A stretch of 64,000 nt of DNA from Yoonia sp. SS1-5 (GCF_038443705.2 NZ_CP151767.2:1860001-1924000), one strand, 5' to 3'; shown: positions 18,008 through 27,092, counted from the first letter of the stretch. The notes: generated by a model not told the origin, from the sequence alone. Numbers and translations are program-made.

Positions 18008-18301
18008 TTATGTAAACGGATCAAGACGGGCGATGGCACGGGGATGATCCAGAATAATATAGTTCAGGCGACCATCCTCACTTGCCGGGATGGCGTTTTC
18101 CAACGCGTCAAGTTCCGGAACAGCAACGACCATTGCCGCCCCATTATCCCCGCCAAATGCAGCCGTTTCGGAGGATGTGAAAATGAGCGCCGGCACCTTG
18201 GTATCAGCGGCAAAGACCTGCAGCGCGACGCGCTTGGACAAATCGTCCAATCGGTCACGCAAACGGGAAAGCGTTTGTTCTGGCATGGCAACAATCGGCA
18301 T
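18008..18301 (-). CDS. Hypothetical protein, 97 aa
   Basis: This small soluble protein begins MPIVAMPEQTLSRLRDRLDD (amphipathic helix), followed by a beta/alpha stretch VPALIFTSSETAAFGGDNGA. It has a strong AGGGAGGA ribosome site 3 nt before ATG, which argues that it is real. No family was recognised. It lies upstream of rpe and diverges from the Hint gene. The last codons and stop overlap the palindrome CGTTTA-TG-TAAACG (18005-18018). Confidence 0.6.
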   Translation of the reverse strand: MPIVAMPEQTLSRLRDRLDDLSKRVALQVFAADTKVPALIFTSSETAAFGGDNGAAMVVAVPELDALENAIPASEDGRLNYIILDHPRAIARLDPFT

Positions 18302-18412
18302 GATTCCTCCCTAATAGTAGCTTGAAATTAACACAATGCTTATAGATACGGCCCACGCGATGCGGGCGCTGCGGCGGCCATCGTCATGAGTGATACAAGT
18401 TAAGAGTGGTCT

Positions 18413-19522
18413 ATGCCTTTCCTTTTTGATTGGGACACATTCAGCAGCCCGAATGGCTCCACCACTATCGTGGACGGGAACCAAAGCACTGTTTTTACCT
18501 CCACCGGGGTGAATTCCGGGCCGGGCGCGCCCAATCCGCAATATTTCCCCAATTTTGGCGGCTCGATCCTGTCTGGCGGGGCTGATCCGGGTGAAACCGG
18601 CGGGGTCGTGATGACGTTCACGCGGCCTGTCGTGGACGCAACATTTGAGATTATCGACCTCGATGCGCAAGCGGGCGCTTGGGATGATGAGGTCAGTGTT
18701 TTTGCATTTGATGCGGACGGCAATGCCGTGCCGGTCATATTCAGCAATCTGGAAAGCTATCACGTTCGGGTTGACGCCAACACTGTGGAAGCGAACGGAA
18801 ACAGCTCGCGCTTTGTTGACGGGCCGGGGGCGCGCGATTCAATCACCGTGTCATTCGGAGGTCCGGTCGCCCGGATTGAGGTTAATTTTGGGGCCGGCAG
18901 CAGCGGTGTGGCGCAGGGTCTTACCGGTCTGGGTGCTGTTTCCGGTACTGTCGTCTGCTTTGCACGCGATATGCGCATTACCACGGAAACCGGCGATATT
19001 CCGGTGCAGACGCTGAAAGTTGGCGACCGGGTACACACCATGGATCACGGGTTGCAGGAAATCCGCTGGATCGGATCGCGCAAGGTTGCGGCGCAAGGCG
19101 CTTTGGCCCCGATCGTGATCGACAAGGGTGCATTGGGCAACGACGCGCCGCTGATCGCGTCGCCGCAGCATCGGATACTTTTCACCGGCTGGCAGGCCGA
19201 ACTGATGTTTGGCGAGGCCGAGATACTCGTCGCGGCCAAGCATCTGACAGGCATGGACAGGATTTATGCCCGCGAGGGCGGCGAGGTCGAGTATTTCCAC
19301 ATCCTGTTCGACACGCATGAAATCGTATTCGCCGAAGGCGTGCCAAGCGAAAGCTACCACCCGGGCGCCTGCGGGCTGGACAGCATGGATGACGCGCAGC
19401 GCGCAGAGATTTTCCGCCTCTTCCCCGCGCTGATGGCCGATCCGGCGGCGTTCGGCCCAGCCGCAAGATGCGCATTGTCCCGCAGCGAAGGGCGGGTTTT
19501 CGTCAATCAGCTGCGCAACTAG
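18413..19522 (+). CDS. Hint-domain protein
   Basis: This 369-aa protein has a glycine/asparagine-rich beta-type N-terminal region (about 1-175), then a Hedgehog/intein-type Hint domain (about 178-330). Key features are the nucleophile-position Cys in GTVVCFARDM, the block DIPVQTLKVGDRVHTMDHGL, the histidine in SPQHRILF, and the end block YFHILFDTHEIVFAEGVPSE. Hint domains self-cleave at the Cys. Such proteins are common in Rhodobacterales, often secreted without an N-terminal signal, and none is visible here. Its substrate or release role is unknown. Confidence 0.82.
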   Translation: MPFLFDWDTFSSPNGSTTIVDGNQSTVFTSTGVNSGPGAPNPQYFPNFGGSILSGGADPGETGGVVMTFTRPVVDATFEIIDLDAQAGAWDDEVSVFAFDADGNAVPVIFSNLESYHVRVDANTVEANGNSSRFVDGPGARDSITVSFGGPVARIEVNFGAGSSGVAQGLTGLGAVSGTVVCFARDMRITTETGDIPVQTLKVGDRVHTMDHGLQEIRWIGSRKVAAQGALAPIVIDKGALGNDAPLIASPQHRILFTGWQAELMFGEAEILVAAKHLTGMDRIYAREGGEVEYFHILFDTHEIVFAEGVPSESYHPGACGLDSMDDAQRAEIFRLFPALMADPAAFGPAARCALSRSEGRVFVNQLRN

Positions 19523-19597
19523 GCGCACCCCTTTCGACCCCTTCGCTTTCTTGATATGCGCCCCTTGAAATCGTCCTGATTCATATGCGGAACGCTC

Positions 19598-20431
19598 ATG
19601 TCATTGCTATTGCGACATCAAGACATACTTTTTGACGGCGCCCAGATACATCTGACAAGGGCAACGCTTGCGCCCACCCGGCCGAAATCGCTGCATGATC
19701 ACAACTTTTTCGAGCTGTTCTGGGTTCAGAATGGCGAGGTGCGGCATCATCTTTCCGACAAGCGCGAGACTTTGTCCGAAGGCGATATGGTGTTTTTGCG
19801 CCCCGGCACGCCACATGGGCTGCAAGGACGGGGTGAGCATGCGCTGATCGTATCGCTTTGCATACATCCCAACACCGTCAAAGCGTTGGCCAAGCGACAC
19901 CCTAGCCTGAATGGCCACCTGTTCTGGTCCGATGCGGGTCTCGTCCAACGGCAGCGCGACATACGTCAGCTCGCCGCATTGAACCACGCCGCTGTCCAGC
20001 TGGAGCAAAGCAATTGTGACACCCTCGCGGCTGAGGCTTTTCTGCTTCCGCTTTGCGCTGACCTGACGGCGGACGGGTTTGGTGCCGACCTGCCCAATTG
20101 GCTGGCGACCGCCTGTCGTGCGGCCAAGGATCCCGCGGTGTTTCGCGACGGTGCCGCAGGTCTTGTGGCATTGACGGGCAAGGCGCATCCGCATGTTAGC
20201 CGGACAATGCGCAAGTTTCTTGGCCTGACCCCGTCCGACTATATCAACCGGATCAGGATGGATCACGCCGCGCGCGCCCTGACAACAGATGGCGAAGCGG
20301 TTAGCCAGATCGCGGCGGATTGCGGTATTCCGAATATGTCCCATTTCCACAAACTGTTCCGGGCCGCGCATGGTATGACCCCGCTGCACTATCGGCAAAA
20401 GTATCAGCGGCAGATCGTTCAACCAGAATAG
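19598..20431 (+). CDS. AraC-family transcriptional regulator
   Basis: This 277-aa protein has an N-terminal cupin sensor domain (HDHNFFELFWVQNGEVRHHL, EGDMVFLRPGTPHGL) and a C-terminal double helix-turn-helix (about 190-270: ALTGKAHPHVSRTMRKFLG, EAVSQIAADCGIPNMSHFHK). It is 74 nt upstream of deoC on the same strand and is a likely regulator of the deoC-aldehyde dehydrogenase unit; that link is inferred from position only. Confidence 0.85.
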   Translation: MSLLLRHQDILFDGAQIHLTRATLAPTRPKSLHDHNFFELFWVQNGEVRHHLSDKRETLSEGDMVFLRPGTPHGLQGRGEHALIVSLCIHPNTVKALAKRHPSLNGHLFWSDAGLVQRQRDIRQLAALNHAAVQLEQSNCDTLAAEAFLLPLCADLTADGFGADLPNWLATACRAAKDPAVFRDGAAGLVALTGKAHPHVSRTMRKFLGLTPSDYINRIRMDHAARALTTDGEAVSQIAADCGIPNMSHFHKLFRAAHGMTPLHYRQKYQRQIVQPE

Positions 20432-20505
20432 TATTTGACCAGCTGGTCAAAACTTGCCAAGACGCCTCCAAAGTGACACGCTATCTGCGCAGGCAGGAGG
20501 TTCCC

Positions 20506-21501
20506 TTGCAAACAACCGCATCCCCAACGATGACCACGACACAGCTGCCGCAAGTGCAGGATCAGCGCAATGATGGCACCGCACTTGACCTTGATTGGGT
20601 CATGGCCGCGCAAGCCAACACATCAGCAATTGAACGGCGTGCCAAGACCCTGCCGGGGCGGCGCAGTGTCAAGAAAGATTATCAGGCCGCATGGCTATGC
20701 AAGGCCATCAGCCTGATGGATCTGACCACCTTGTCCGGGGATGACAGTGAAGGCCGCGTGCGGCGGCTATGCGCCAAGGCACGCCAACCTGTTGCGCAAC
20801 CAATTCTACACGCGTTGGGGATGGAAGGGCTGACCACCGGCGCTGTCTGCGTCTATCATGATATGGTCCCCACCGCAGTGGCGGCGCTTGCCGGGTCGGG
20901 CATTCCCGTCGCGGCGGTCTCGACCGGTTTTCCCGCAGGCCTCTCACCTTTCCATCTGCGCATCGCCGAGATCAAGGAAAGCGTGGCCGCGGGCGCGACA
21001 GAAATCGACATCGTCATCAGCCGCCGTCATGCGCTGACCGGCAATTGGAAAGCGCTTTACGACGAAATGCGCGAAATGCGTGACGCCTGCGGTGACGCCC
21101 ATGTCAAAGCGATCCTCGCCACAGGCGAGCTTGGGACCCTGCGCAACGTGGCCCGCGCCTCGCTCGTCTGCATGATGGCCGGGGCTGATTTCATCAAGAC
21201 CTCCACCGGCAAGGAACCGGTGAACGCCACCCTGCCCGTCACGCTGACCATGATCCGCGCGATCCGCGACTATCAGGACCGGACAGGCACACGCGTCGGC
21301 TACAAACCCGCCGGCGGGATTTCCAAGGCCAAGGATGCGCTGGTCTACCTGTCGATGATTAAGGACGAGCTTGGCGACCGCTGGCTGCAACCCGACCTGT
21401 TCCGGTTCGGCGCCTCCAGCCTGCTGGGCGACATCGAACGGCAACTCGAACACCACGTCACCGGCGCCTACTCGGCCTCGTGGCGGCATGCGATTGGATA
21501 A
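20506..21501 (+). CDS. deoC: Deoxyribose-phosphate aldolase
   Basis: This enzyme of about 331 aa splits 2-deoxyribose-5-P into glyceraldehyde-3-P and acetaldehyde. The Schiff-base region is DFIKTSTGKEPVNATLPV and the phosphate-binding end is VGYKPAGGISKAKDALVYL. The N-terminus is longer than in the short E. coli-type enzyme, as in the large DeoC subgroup. The start is a TTG at 20506: AGGAGG lies exactly 5 nt upstream, whereas the ATG at 20530 has no ribosome site and an ATG at 20320 would overlap the AraC gene. The next gene probably oxidises the acetaldehyde. Confidence 0.88.
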   Translation: MQTTASPTMTTTQLPQVQDQRNDGTALDLDWVMAAQANTSAIERRAKTLPGRRSVKKDYQAAWLCKAISLMDLTTLSGDDSEGRVRRLCAKARQPVAQPILHALGMEGLTTGAVCVYHDMVPTAVAALAGSGIPVAAVSTGFPAGLSPFHLRIAEIKESVAAGATEIDIVISRRHALTGNWKALYDEMREMRDACGDAHVKAILATGELGTLRNVARASLVCMMAGADFIKTSTGKEPVNATLPVTLTMIRAIRDYQDRTGTRVGYKPAGGISKAKDALVYLSMIKDELGDRWLQPDLFRFGASSLLGDIERQLEHHVTGAYSASWRHAIG

Positions 21502-21514
21502 CGCAGGTATGTCT

Positions 21515-21588
21515 TGCCCGGCGGTACGCCGGGCAGCCCCCGACCGCCCCCATGGGCGGGGGCCTCACCCCCACCCGCGGTCAGGGGC
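21515..21588 (+). promoter_or_regulatory. Structured intergenic RNA between deoC and the aldehyde dehydrogenase
   Basis: Hairpin 1: TGCCCGGCG-GTA-CGCCGGGCA (9 bp, 21515-21535). Hairpin 2: GCCCCCGACCGC (21536-21547) pairs with GCGGTCAGGGGC (21577-21588) with one mismatch. An alternative inner stem, CCGCCC/GGGCGG (21544-21559), is mutually exclusive with the outer left arm. Possibly a terminator, processing site or attenuator between the two genes. Confidence 0.4.
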
Positions 21589-21615
21589 CGCCCTTAGCAC
21601 TTTGGTAGTAAACCG

Positions 21616-23934
21616 ATGACCATCAAAGAAATCTTCGACACCATGGATTATGGCCCGGCCCCGGAAAGCGCATCCGAAGCCCTGCAATGGCTGGGTGACC
21701 GTGGCGGCATTGCTGGGCATTACATCGGCGGCAAATGGGGCCCGCTGCGCGATGACTTCCCCTCCAACAACCCCGCCACAGGCGAAAAGCTGGCGGGCGT
21801 GACCAAAGGCACCGCCGAAGAAATCGAAACAGCCGTCGCCGCCGCCCGCAAAGCGCAACCCGCCTGGGCCAAGTCCGGGCACAAACGCGCCCGCATCCTC
21901 TATGCCATCGCCCGGCTGATGCAGAAACACGCGCGGCTTCTGGCGGTCATGGAAACGCTCGACAACGGCAAACCGATCCGGGAAAGCCGCGACATCGACG
22001 TGCCTCTGGCCATCCGGCATTTCTACCACCACGCAGGCTTTGCCCAACTGATGCGCACGGAACTGCCCGACCGCGAGCCGCTGGGCGTTTGCGGACAGAT
22101 CATCCCATGGAACTTCCCGCTGCTGATGCTGGCGTGGAAAATTGCGCCAGCGCTGGCGATGGGCAACACGGTCGTCCTGAAGCCCGCCGAATACACATCG
22201 CTGACGGCGATGATCTTCGCCGAAATCTGCACCGAAGCAGGCGTACCCCCCGGTGTGGTCAACATCGTCACTGGCGATGGGGAAACCGGGGCCGCGCTGG
22301 TAAACGCCAAGGTCGATAAAATCGCATTCACGGGGTCGACGGAAGTCGGGCGGAAAATCCGCGAAGCGACTGCCGGATCGGGCAAGGCGCTCTCGCTCGA
22401 ACTCGGCGGCAAAAGCCCCTATATCGTCTTTGACGACGCCGACATGGACTCCGCCGTCGAAGGGCTGGTCGATGCGATCTGGTTCAATCAGGGCCAGGTC
22501 TGCTGCGCCGGGTCGCGCCTGCTGGTACAGGAAGGCATCGCTGATCGGTTCTACGCGAAACTGAAATCGCGCATGGACAGGCTCCGCATTGGTGACCCGC
22601 TCGACAAATGCATTGATGTCGGCGCGATTGTTCACCCGGTGCAATTGGACCAGATCACAAAAATGGTCAACGCCAACGCCGAAGGCGAAACCTACCAAAC
22701 CAAAGCCCCCGAGGGCTGTTTCTACCCCCCGACCCTGATCACCGGCCTCGCCCCTGCATCAACGCTGATGCAAGAAGAAATCTTTGGCCCCGTCCTTGCC
22801 GCGACAACCTTCCGCACACCTGCCGAGGCCGTCGAAATTGCCAATAACACGCGCTACGGGCTGGCGGCCTCTGTCTGGTCCGAGAACATCAACCTTGCGC
22901 TGGATGTCGCCCCCAAGCTCGCCGCGGGGATCGTCTGGGTCAATGGAACCAACATGATGGATGCCGCTGCCGGTTTCGGCGGAGTACGCGAAAGCGGTTT
23001 CGGGCGTGAAGGTGGCTGGGAAGGCCTGGCAGGCTACACCAAACCCAAAGGCACCCCCAAGCCGATCAGGAAAATCGACGCCTTCACCACCGAAGACGGG
23101 CAGCCCGCCGATCCGCTGGACAGGACGGCCAAGCTCTATATCGGGGGAAAACAGGCGCGGCCCGATGGCGGCTACTCCACCCCCGTCTATAGCCCCAAAG
23201 GCAAACTGCTCGGCCACGCGTCCAAGGCCAATCGCAAAGATATCCGCAATGCGGTGGAGGCCTGCAATGCCGCCAAATCCTGGTCCAGGACCACGGGGCA
23301 TCTGCGCGCACAGATCCTCTATTACATTGCCGAAAACCTCTCGGCCCGGGCAGAAGAGTTTTCCGGCCGGATCAACAACATGACCGGCAAGAAGACCGGG
23401 GAAGATGAGGTCGAAACAGCGATCCGCACATTATTCACCTATGCTGCATGGGCAGACAAGTATGACGGGCAAGCCCACGGGGTGCCTATTCGGGGCGTCG
23501 CAATGGCGATGAAGGAACCGGTCGGCACGATCGGCATCCTCTGCGACGACGCACAGCCACTTGCGGGTCTGGTGAACACCGTGGCACCCGCCATCGCGAT
23601 GGGGAACCGCATTGTTGTGGTCGCCAGCGAACCTTTCCCGCTTGCTGCAACGGATTTCTATCAGGTGCTGGAAACATCCGATTTGCCGGCGGGGGTGGTG
23701 AACATCCTCACAGGCAACCATGCCGAGCTCGCTACCACCCTGGCGGCGCATATGGATGTGGATGCGGTCTGGTCGTTTTCCAGCAGCGATGTATCCGCCG
23801 ATATCGAGCGGGCAAGCGCCGGAAACCTCAAACGCAGCTGGGTGAACAATGCAACGGCGCTTGATGCTACGGCGCATGACTATCTGGCCGCCAGCACAGA
23901 GGTTAAAAATATCTGGATACCCTACGGGGAATAG
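21616..23934 (+). CDS. Double-domain aldehyde dehydrogenase family protein
   Basis: This protein is 772 aa. Residues 1 to about 480 form a complete aldehyde dehydrogenase: NAD-site block PWNFPLLMLAWKIAPALAMG, FTGSTEVGRKIRE, catalytic Glu in LSLELGGKSPYIVFDDAD and catalytic Cys in WFNQGQVCCAGSR. Residues from about 490 to the end are a second, shortened ALDH-like half (LYIGGKQARPDGGYSTPVYS, GILCDDAQPLAGLVNTVAPA). It lacks both the ELGGK Glu block and any catalytic Cys region, so it is probably structural or regulatory. Its position after deoC suggests acetaldehyde oxidation in deoxyribose use. Confidence 0.85.
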   Translation: MTIKEIFDTMDYGPAPESASEALQWLGDRGGIAGHYIGGKWGPLRDDFPSNNPATGEKLAGVTKGTAEEIETAVAAARKAQPAWAKSGHKRARILYAIARLMQKHARLLAVMETLDNGKPIRESRDIDVPLAIRHFYHHAGFAQLMRTELPDREPLGVCGQIIPWNFPLLMLAWKIAPALAMGNTVVLKPAEYTSLTAMIFAEICTEAGVPPGVVNIVTGDGETGAALVNAKVDKIAFTGSTEVGRKIREATAGSGKALSLELGGKSPYIVFDDADMDSAVEGLVDAIWFNQGQVCCAGSRLLVQEGIADRFYAKLKSRMDRLRIGDPLDKCIDVGAIVHPVQLDQITKMVNANAEGETYQTKAPEGCFYPPTLITGLAPASTLMQEEIFGPVLAATTFRTPAEAVEIANNTRYGLAASVWSENINLALDVAPKLAAGIVWVNGTNMMDAAAGFGGVRESGFGREGGWEGLAGYTKPKGTPKPIRKIDAFTTEDGQPADPLDRTAKLYIGGKQARPDGGYSTPVYSPKGKLLGHASKANRKDIRNAVEACNAAKSWSRTTGHLRAQILYYIAENLSARAEEFSGRINNMTGKKTGEDEVETAIRTLFTYAAWADKYDGQAHGVPIRGVAMAMKEPVGTIGILCDDAQPLAGLVNTVAPAIAMGNRIVVVASEPFPLAATDFYQVLETSDLPAGVVNILTGNHAELATTLAAHMDVDAVWSFSSSDVSADIERASAGNLKRSWVNNATALDATAHDYLAASTEVKNIWIPYGE

Positions 23935-23974
23935 CGCCAGACAATAATGTCGTCGGCGTCAGCCGTCCGTTGTT

Positions 23975-24646
23975 TCACTTCTTGGCGCGCCAGGTGTCCA
24001 GCCAGCGACTGATCCGGCCGCGCCGTTCGGCGACGCCTGCCTGTACCTCATCAACCTGTTCGCCAGCCGCATCCAGCAGCGGATCGACCGAGCGTTCCCA
24101 GAATTGACGCCACATGGCCCGAACGAAGGCAAAAACAAAGGCCAGGAACATGAAAAACACGATGTTGAACCACGGGATGATGGTGACATCGGGTCCTGCG
24201 ACTGTCCGTACCCCCACCGCATTTGGATAGATGCTTGCCCAGCGTATCCGCCAGCCATAATGGGTCACCACCGCCCATTCATCCCCGCGCGCAATGCTGG
24301 CAGCCTCGGCCTGCAGATCGGAGCTGTCAAATTTGAAATAGGGCGGCCAGATCCAGCCTGTGTCTTCGTTGCGATATACCATGACTTCGGAACTGTCGCG
24401 CGGAACAAAGCCCAGCAAAAATGTCTTTTGCTTTTGCGTATTGATCAGGCGCAGGTCGCGTGTCGGCTGCTCGGTCGCGCCACTGTCGGCCTGCGCAAAG
24501 AACAAACGGTTATAAGAGCTGAAATCAGTACGAATAATCTCGGTCGATGTGATCTTGACCACGTCGTGCTGTGGCAGAACATAATGCAGCAGCAGCCCGA
24601 TCAGGACAAAAGCCAGTACGCGAAAAACAGTCTTAATCTTGCGCAT
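23975..24646 (-). CDS. DUF1523-like membrane protein
   Basis: This 223-aa protein has an N-terminal TM helix (VFRVLAFVLIGLLLHYVLP), an exported beta-rich domain (about 27-160, DVVKITSTEIIRTDF), a second TM helix (IVFFMFLAFVFAFVRAMW) and a short C-terminal cytoplasmic tail. The pattern fits the DUF1523 family of Rhodobacterales, whose function is unknown; I recognise it from memory. It is the last gene of the eight-gene minus-strand block that begins at 31382 and lies 9 nt after the 91-aa membrane protein. Confidence 0.7.
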   Translation of the reverse strand: MRKIKTVFRVLAFVLIGLLLHYVLPQHDVVKITSTEIIRTDFSSYNRLFFAQADSGATEQPTRDLRLINTQKQKTFLLGFVPRDSSEVMVYRNEDTGWIWPPYFKFDSSDLQAEAASIARGDEWAVVTHYGWRIRWASIYPNAVGVRTVAGPDVTIIPWFNIVFFMFLAFVFAFVRAMWRQFWERSVDPLLDAAGEQVDEVQAGVAERRGRISRWLDTWRAKK

Positions 24647-24655
24647 GTGATATCC

Positions 24656-24931
24656 TTAATTCGTGTTGACCACGTAGACGATAACCGAAACGACAACCAC
24701 GGGGACGACGTAGACAAGTCCGATCAGTTTGGGCCGGATCGAGTTATGATACGCCTCCATCCCGTTCTTGATATAGGCATCGCGGGCCGCGGCGTCAGCC
24801 CCTTCCGGCGGATTGGCGTCAAATTCCTTTTCCAATCGTTCGCGCCGGACCGATTTGGAATAAAGCGAAATAGAAAAGTAGATAATGGTCAGGGCAACAA
24901 ACCCGAAAACGACCAGCCGTACAAATTGCAT
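24656..24931 (-). CDS. Small membrane protein, 91 aa
   Basis: It has an N-terminal TM helix (FVRLVVFGFVALTIIYFSI), a charged central stretch and a C-terminal TM helix (LIGLVYVVPVVVVSVIVYVV). ATG 24931 overlaps the preceding stop as ATGA and follows GGGAGG, which decides this start over one 27 nt upstream. Part of the AAA-ATPase block. No known family was recognised. Confidence 0.7.
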   Translation of the reverse strand: MQFVRLVVFGFVALTIIYFSISLYSKSVRRERLEKEFDANPPEGADAAARDAYIKNGMEAYHNSIRPKLIGLVYVVPVVVVSVIVYVVNTN

Positions 24932-26283
24932 CAACGCCTCCCTGTCACTGCGCCCCACGGGCCAACGCGTGTGATCAAATCCGGCTTTGGCGCCGCTGGG
25001 GCAGGTTCTGCCATGTCATCCTCGGCCCCGAAAAGGGCCGCGCGGGTCCCCGCCTTGTCGACTTGATATTCGCGTTCCAGAAACGCCGCCACATAGGCCT
25101 TCTTCTCTTCGGGCCAGCTTGCGTAGGCCCGGTAGAATACCTCCTTGTGACAGATAAAGAGCTGCCGGATATCAAGCGGCGCCAACTCCGCAAGCAACAT
25201 GTTGACCAAATCAGAATCCGCCCGTGGCTTGGCCCGTAACGTATAGAAATAGGCCGGATGCTCGGACGTGATTTTGGGCCATGGGCCATCTTCGTCCGCC
25301 CAGCGCACCAATGCGGCCAATCCTTTCCATTCCTCGGGCAGATCGCGCGCATATTGACGACCCAGCCGACGCAAATCCCGGCGGCTTGCGCCGGCCAGGT
25401 CCTCACCCATTTTTGCGGCAACAGACACGACCAGAAAATCCATCTTCTGGCGCAATATTGCACTGGAATCGACACCGCGGGCTGCGATGATCGGCTCGAC
25501 CAGATCATTCAGTTCCAGAAATTTTGCGATGGCTGACCTATCGTCAAAGTCAAAGACATAAGGGATCGGCAACTCCCCGACGCCATCCTTACCACCGGCC
25601 AAAATGGCCGCCGGATGCTCGACACCGCGAAAGACATACATGCCGCCAAAGTGATCCGTCCAGAAATTGTCCTGACTGAATTCCATCTGCTTGAGCCTGA
25701 CGGGGTTGCGCACCACATCACCTGTTTTTTTGGCCATGCCGATCATCTGTGCAATCAACACATCGTCATGCCAGGCGTCAGGCTCGGTTTTGAAACGATC
25801 AATCATCCCGCCCAATGCGTCGGCCATGGCCACCGTGCCAGAAGTCGTATCGGCCTCAATCTGCAATTTGCGGATATCAAACAGGCGCGCGGGGGTGTCG
25901 GCCAGGTAAACCGAATTGACGATCTCTCCGGCCACCGCATCCTGGGCCGTCAGCGCAAAAAGCTGGGCCCGGTTTTCTTCGATGAATTGCTTGAGGATCC
26001 CGCGAGAGGTTGAGAATTTCGCATTCAGCAGCGGGGCGCTACTCTGCTCTGTCGTCAAAAGAATGAATTGCCGGTTGACGCCCTGATGGTTCAGATACAA
26101 CGCATCATCCAACTCATCACCGATCTCGGGGCTATAGCCGGAAATGTCGATGTGAAAGGCATCCAGCGCTGTCTTGCGCCCCGACAGATGCTGTAGCGCA
26201 CGATTGTAGCGTTCGACCAGCACCGGCGCATCCACCCGGATCAAGTTTCCAAACATCAGTCCTTTTTCGATCAGGCGGTGCAT
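24931..26283 (-). CDS. Conserved hypothetical protein in the AAA-ATPase block, 450 aa
   Basis: A soluble, mixed alpha/beta protein beginning MHRLIEKGLMFGNLIRVDAP, with no signal peptide or TM helix. The C-terminal fifth is Ala/Pro-rich. ATG 26283 follows AAGGA with 6 nt spacing; a longer frame to 26328 has no such site. It is coupled by ATGA to the downstream 91-aa membrane protein and follows the 128-aa one by 34 nt. I could not assign a function. Blocks worth searching are AFHIDISGYSPEIGDELDDA and FWTDHFGGMYVFRGVEHPAA. Confidence 0.72.
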   Translation of the reverse strand: MHRLIEKGLMFGNLIRVDAPVLVERYNRALQHLSGRKTALDAFHIDISGYSPEIGDELDDALYLNHQGVNRQFILLTTEQSSAPLLNAKFSTSRGILKQFIEENRAQLFALTAQDAVAGEIVNSVYLADTPARLFDIRKLQIEADTTSGTVAMADALGGMIDRFKTEPDAWHDDVLIAQMIGMAKKTGDVVRNPVRLKQMEFSQDNFWTDHFGGMYVFRGVEHPAAILAGGKDGVGELPIPYVFDFDDRSAIAKFLELNDLVEPIIAARGVDSSAILRQKMDFLVVSVAAKMGEDLAGASRRDLRRLGRQYARDLPEEWKGLAALVRWADEDGPWPKITSEHPAYFYTLRAKPRADSDLVNMLLAELAPLDIRQLFICHKEVFYRAYASWPEEKKAYVAAFLEREYQVDKAGTRAALFGAEDDMAEPAPAAPKPDLITRVGPWGAVTGRR

Positions 26284-26317
26284 GGCACATCCTTCCATCT
26301 GCGGATGACTTCGGGGC

Positions 26318-26704
26318 TCACAGGTCATCCTCCCACATCATGAACATGACACCCAACCCGGCAACCAGCCATAGCGCCAATGCGATGGCGGTACTTTGCA
26401 GAACGGCCAGCTGATGTGGCCAACTGCGGGTGACGATGTCGAATTCGTTGAAATCAAGATAAAGCTGGAACAGCTTGTCCCAAGAGGTGAGGTCCGGCAG
26501 GCCCTGCATCGTGCTGAGCGAACTGATCAGTTGCAAAAGCCCGAACGCAAGGCTAAGCGCGATACCGACCTGGATCAGACTGGCCACCAAACGCGTTTGC
26601 GTCTGATTGACCAAAAGCCGCCCCGTCACTGCACCGGCAAACATGCACCCCAGCCAGATCAGCAGGTGAACCGGCCAAAGCTGCATGATCAGAACATCGC
26701 TCAT
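26318..26704 (-). CDS. Membrane protein, 128 aa
   Basis: It has three hydrophobic helices: MQLWPVHLLIWLGCMFAGAV, LVASLIQVGIALSLAFGLLQ, and IALALWLVAGLGVMFMMW at the end. The start is at ATG 26704 (MSDVLIMQLW), preceded by GGAGA. The much longer open frame to 27202 runs antisense-like through the neighbouring gene and is rejected. It overlaps nothing and sits 2 nt after the 114-aa membrane protein, so the two are probably partner subunits. Confidence 0.7.
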   Translation of the reverse strand: MSDVLIMQLWPVHLLIWLGCMFAGAVTGRLLVNQTQTRLVASLIQVGIALSLAFGLLQLISSLSTMQGLPDLTSWDKLFQLYLDFNEFDIVTRSWPHQLAVLQSTAIALALWLVAGLGVMFMMWEDDL

Positions 26705-26706
26705 CG

Positions 26707-27051
26707 TTACCAGGTCTCCTTTACCCAGCGCCTGGGCAGGCCGGCCACGGACAAAAGCATAATCGGGGCCCATATGATGGCCGCCATCAGCCCGAGCTTT
26801 CCGAAAAACGCAACATTCGCGGCCAGTCCGGGGGCCAGAATTTCCGCCACCGGCGTTCCCTGCCAAAGATAAAGACAGACGAAAAAAGCCGCACTCAGCA
26901 CAAACAGGATCAGGGTCGACAAAAACGCGTTCAGCAAGAGCGGGCGCACCCCTTCGGGCAAGATGCGCGCAAGGCCGCGCGGCACCACAAACCCAAGCAC
27001 CGCAATCATCAGCGCGGGCCAAAACAACGTATCGGAAATAAGACTGCCCAC
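26707..27051 (-). CDS. Membrane protein, 114 aa
   Basis: It has three predicted TM helices (FWPALMIAVLGFVVPRGLA, LLLNAFLSTLILFVLSAAFF, FFGKLGLMAAIIWAPIMLLS). The start is GTG at 27051, preceded by GGAAAG. It lies 41 nt after the AAA ATPase gene and directly before the 128-aa membrane protein. It may anchor the ATPase complex to the membrane, which is inferred from position alone. Confidence 0.68.
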   Translation of the reverse strand: MGSLISDTLFWPALMIAVLGFVVPRGLARILPEGVRPLLLNAFLSTLILFVLSAAFFVCLYLWQGTPVAEILAPGLAANVAFFGKLGLMAAIIWAPIMLLSVAGLPRRWVKETW

Positions 27052-27092
27052 GGCCTACTTTCCGACCACAGCGTGATGGATGCGGCCCCGGA

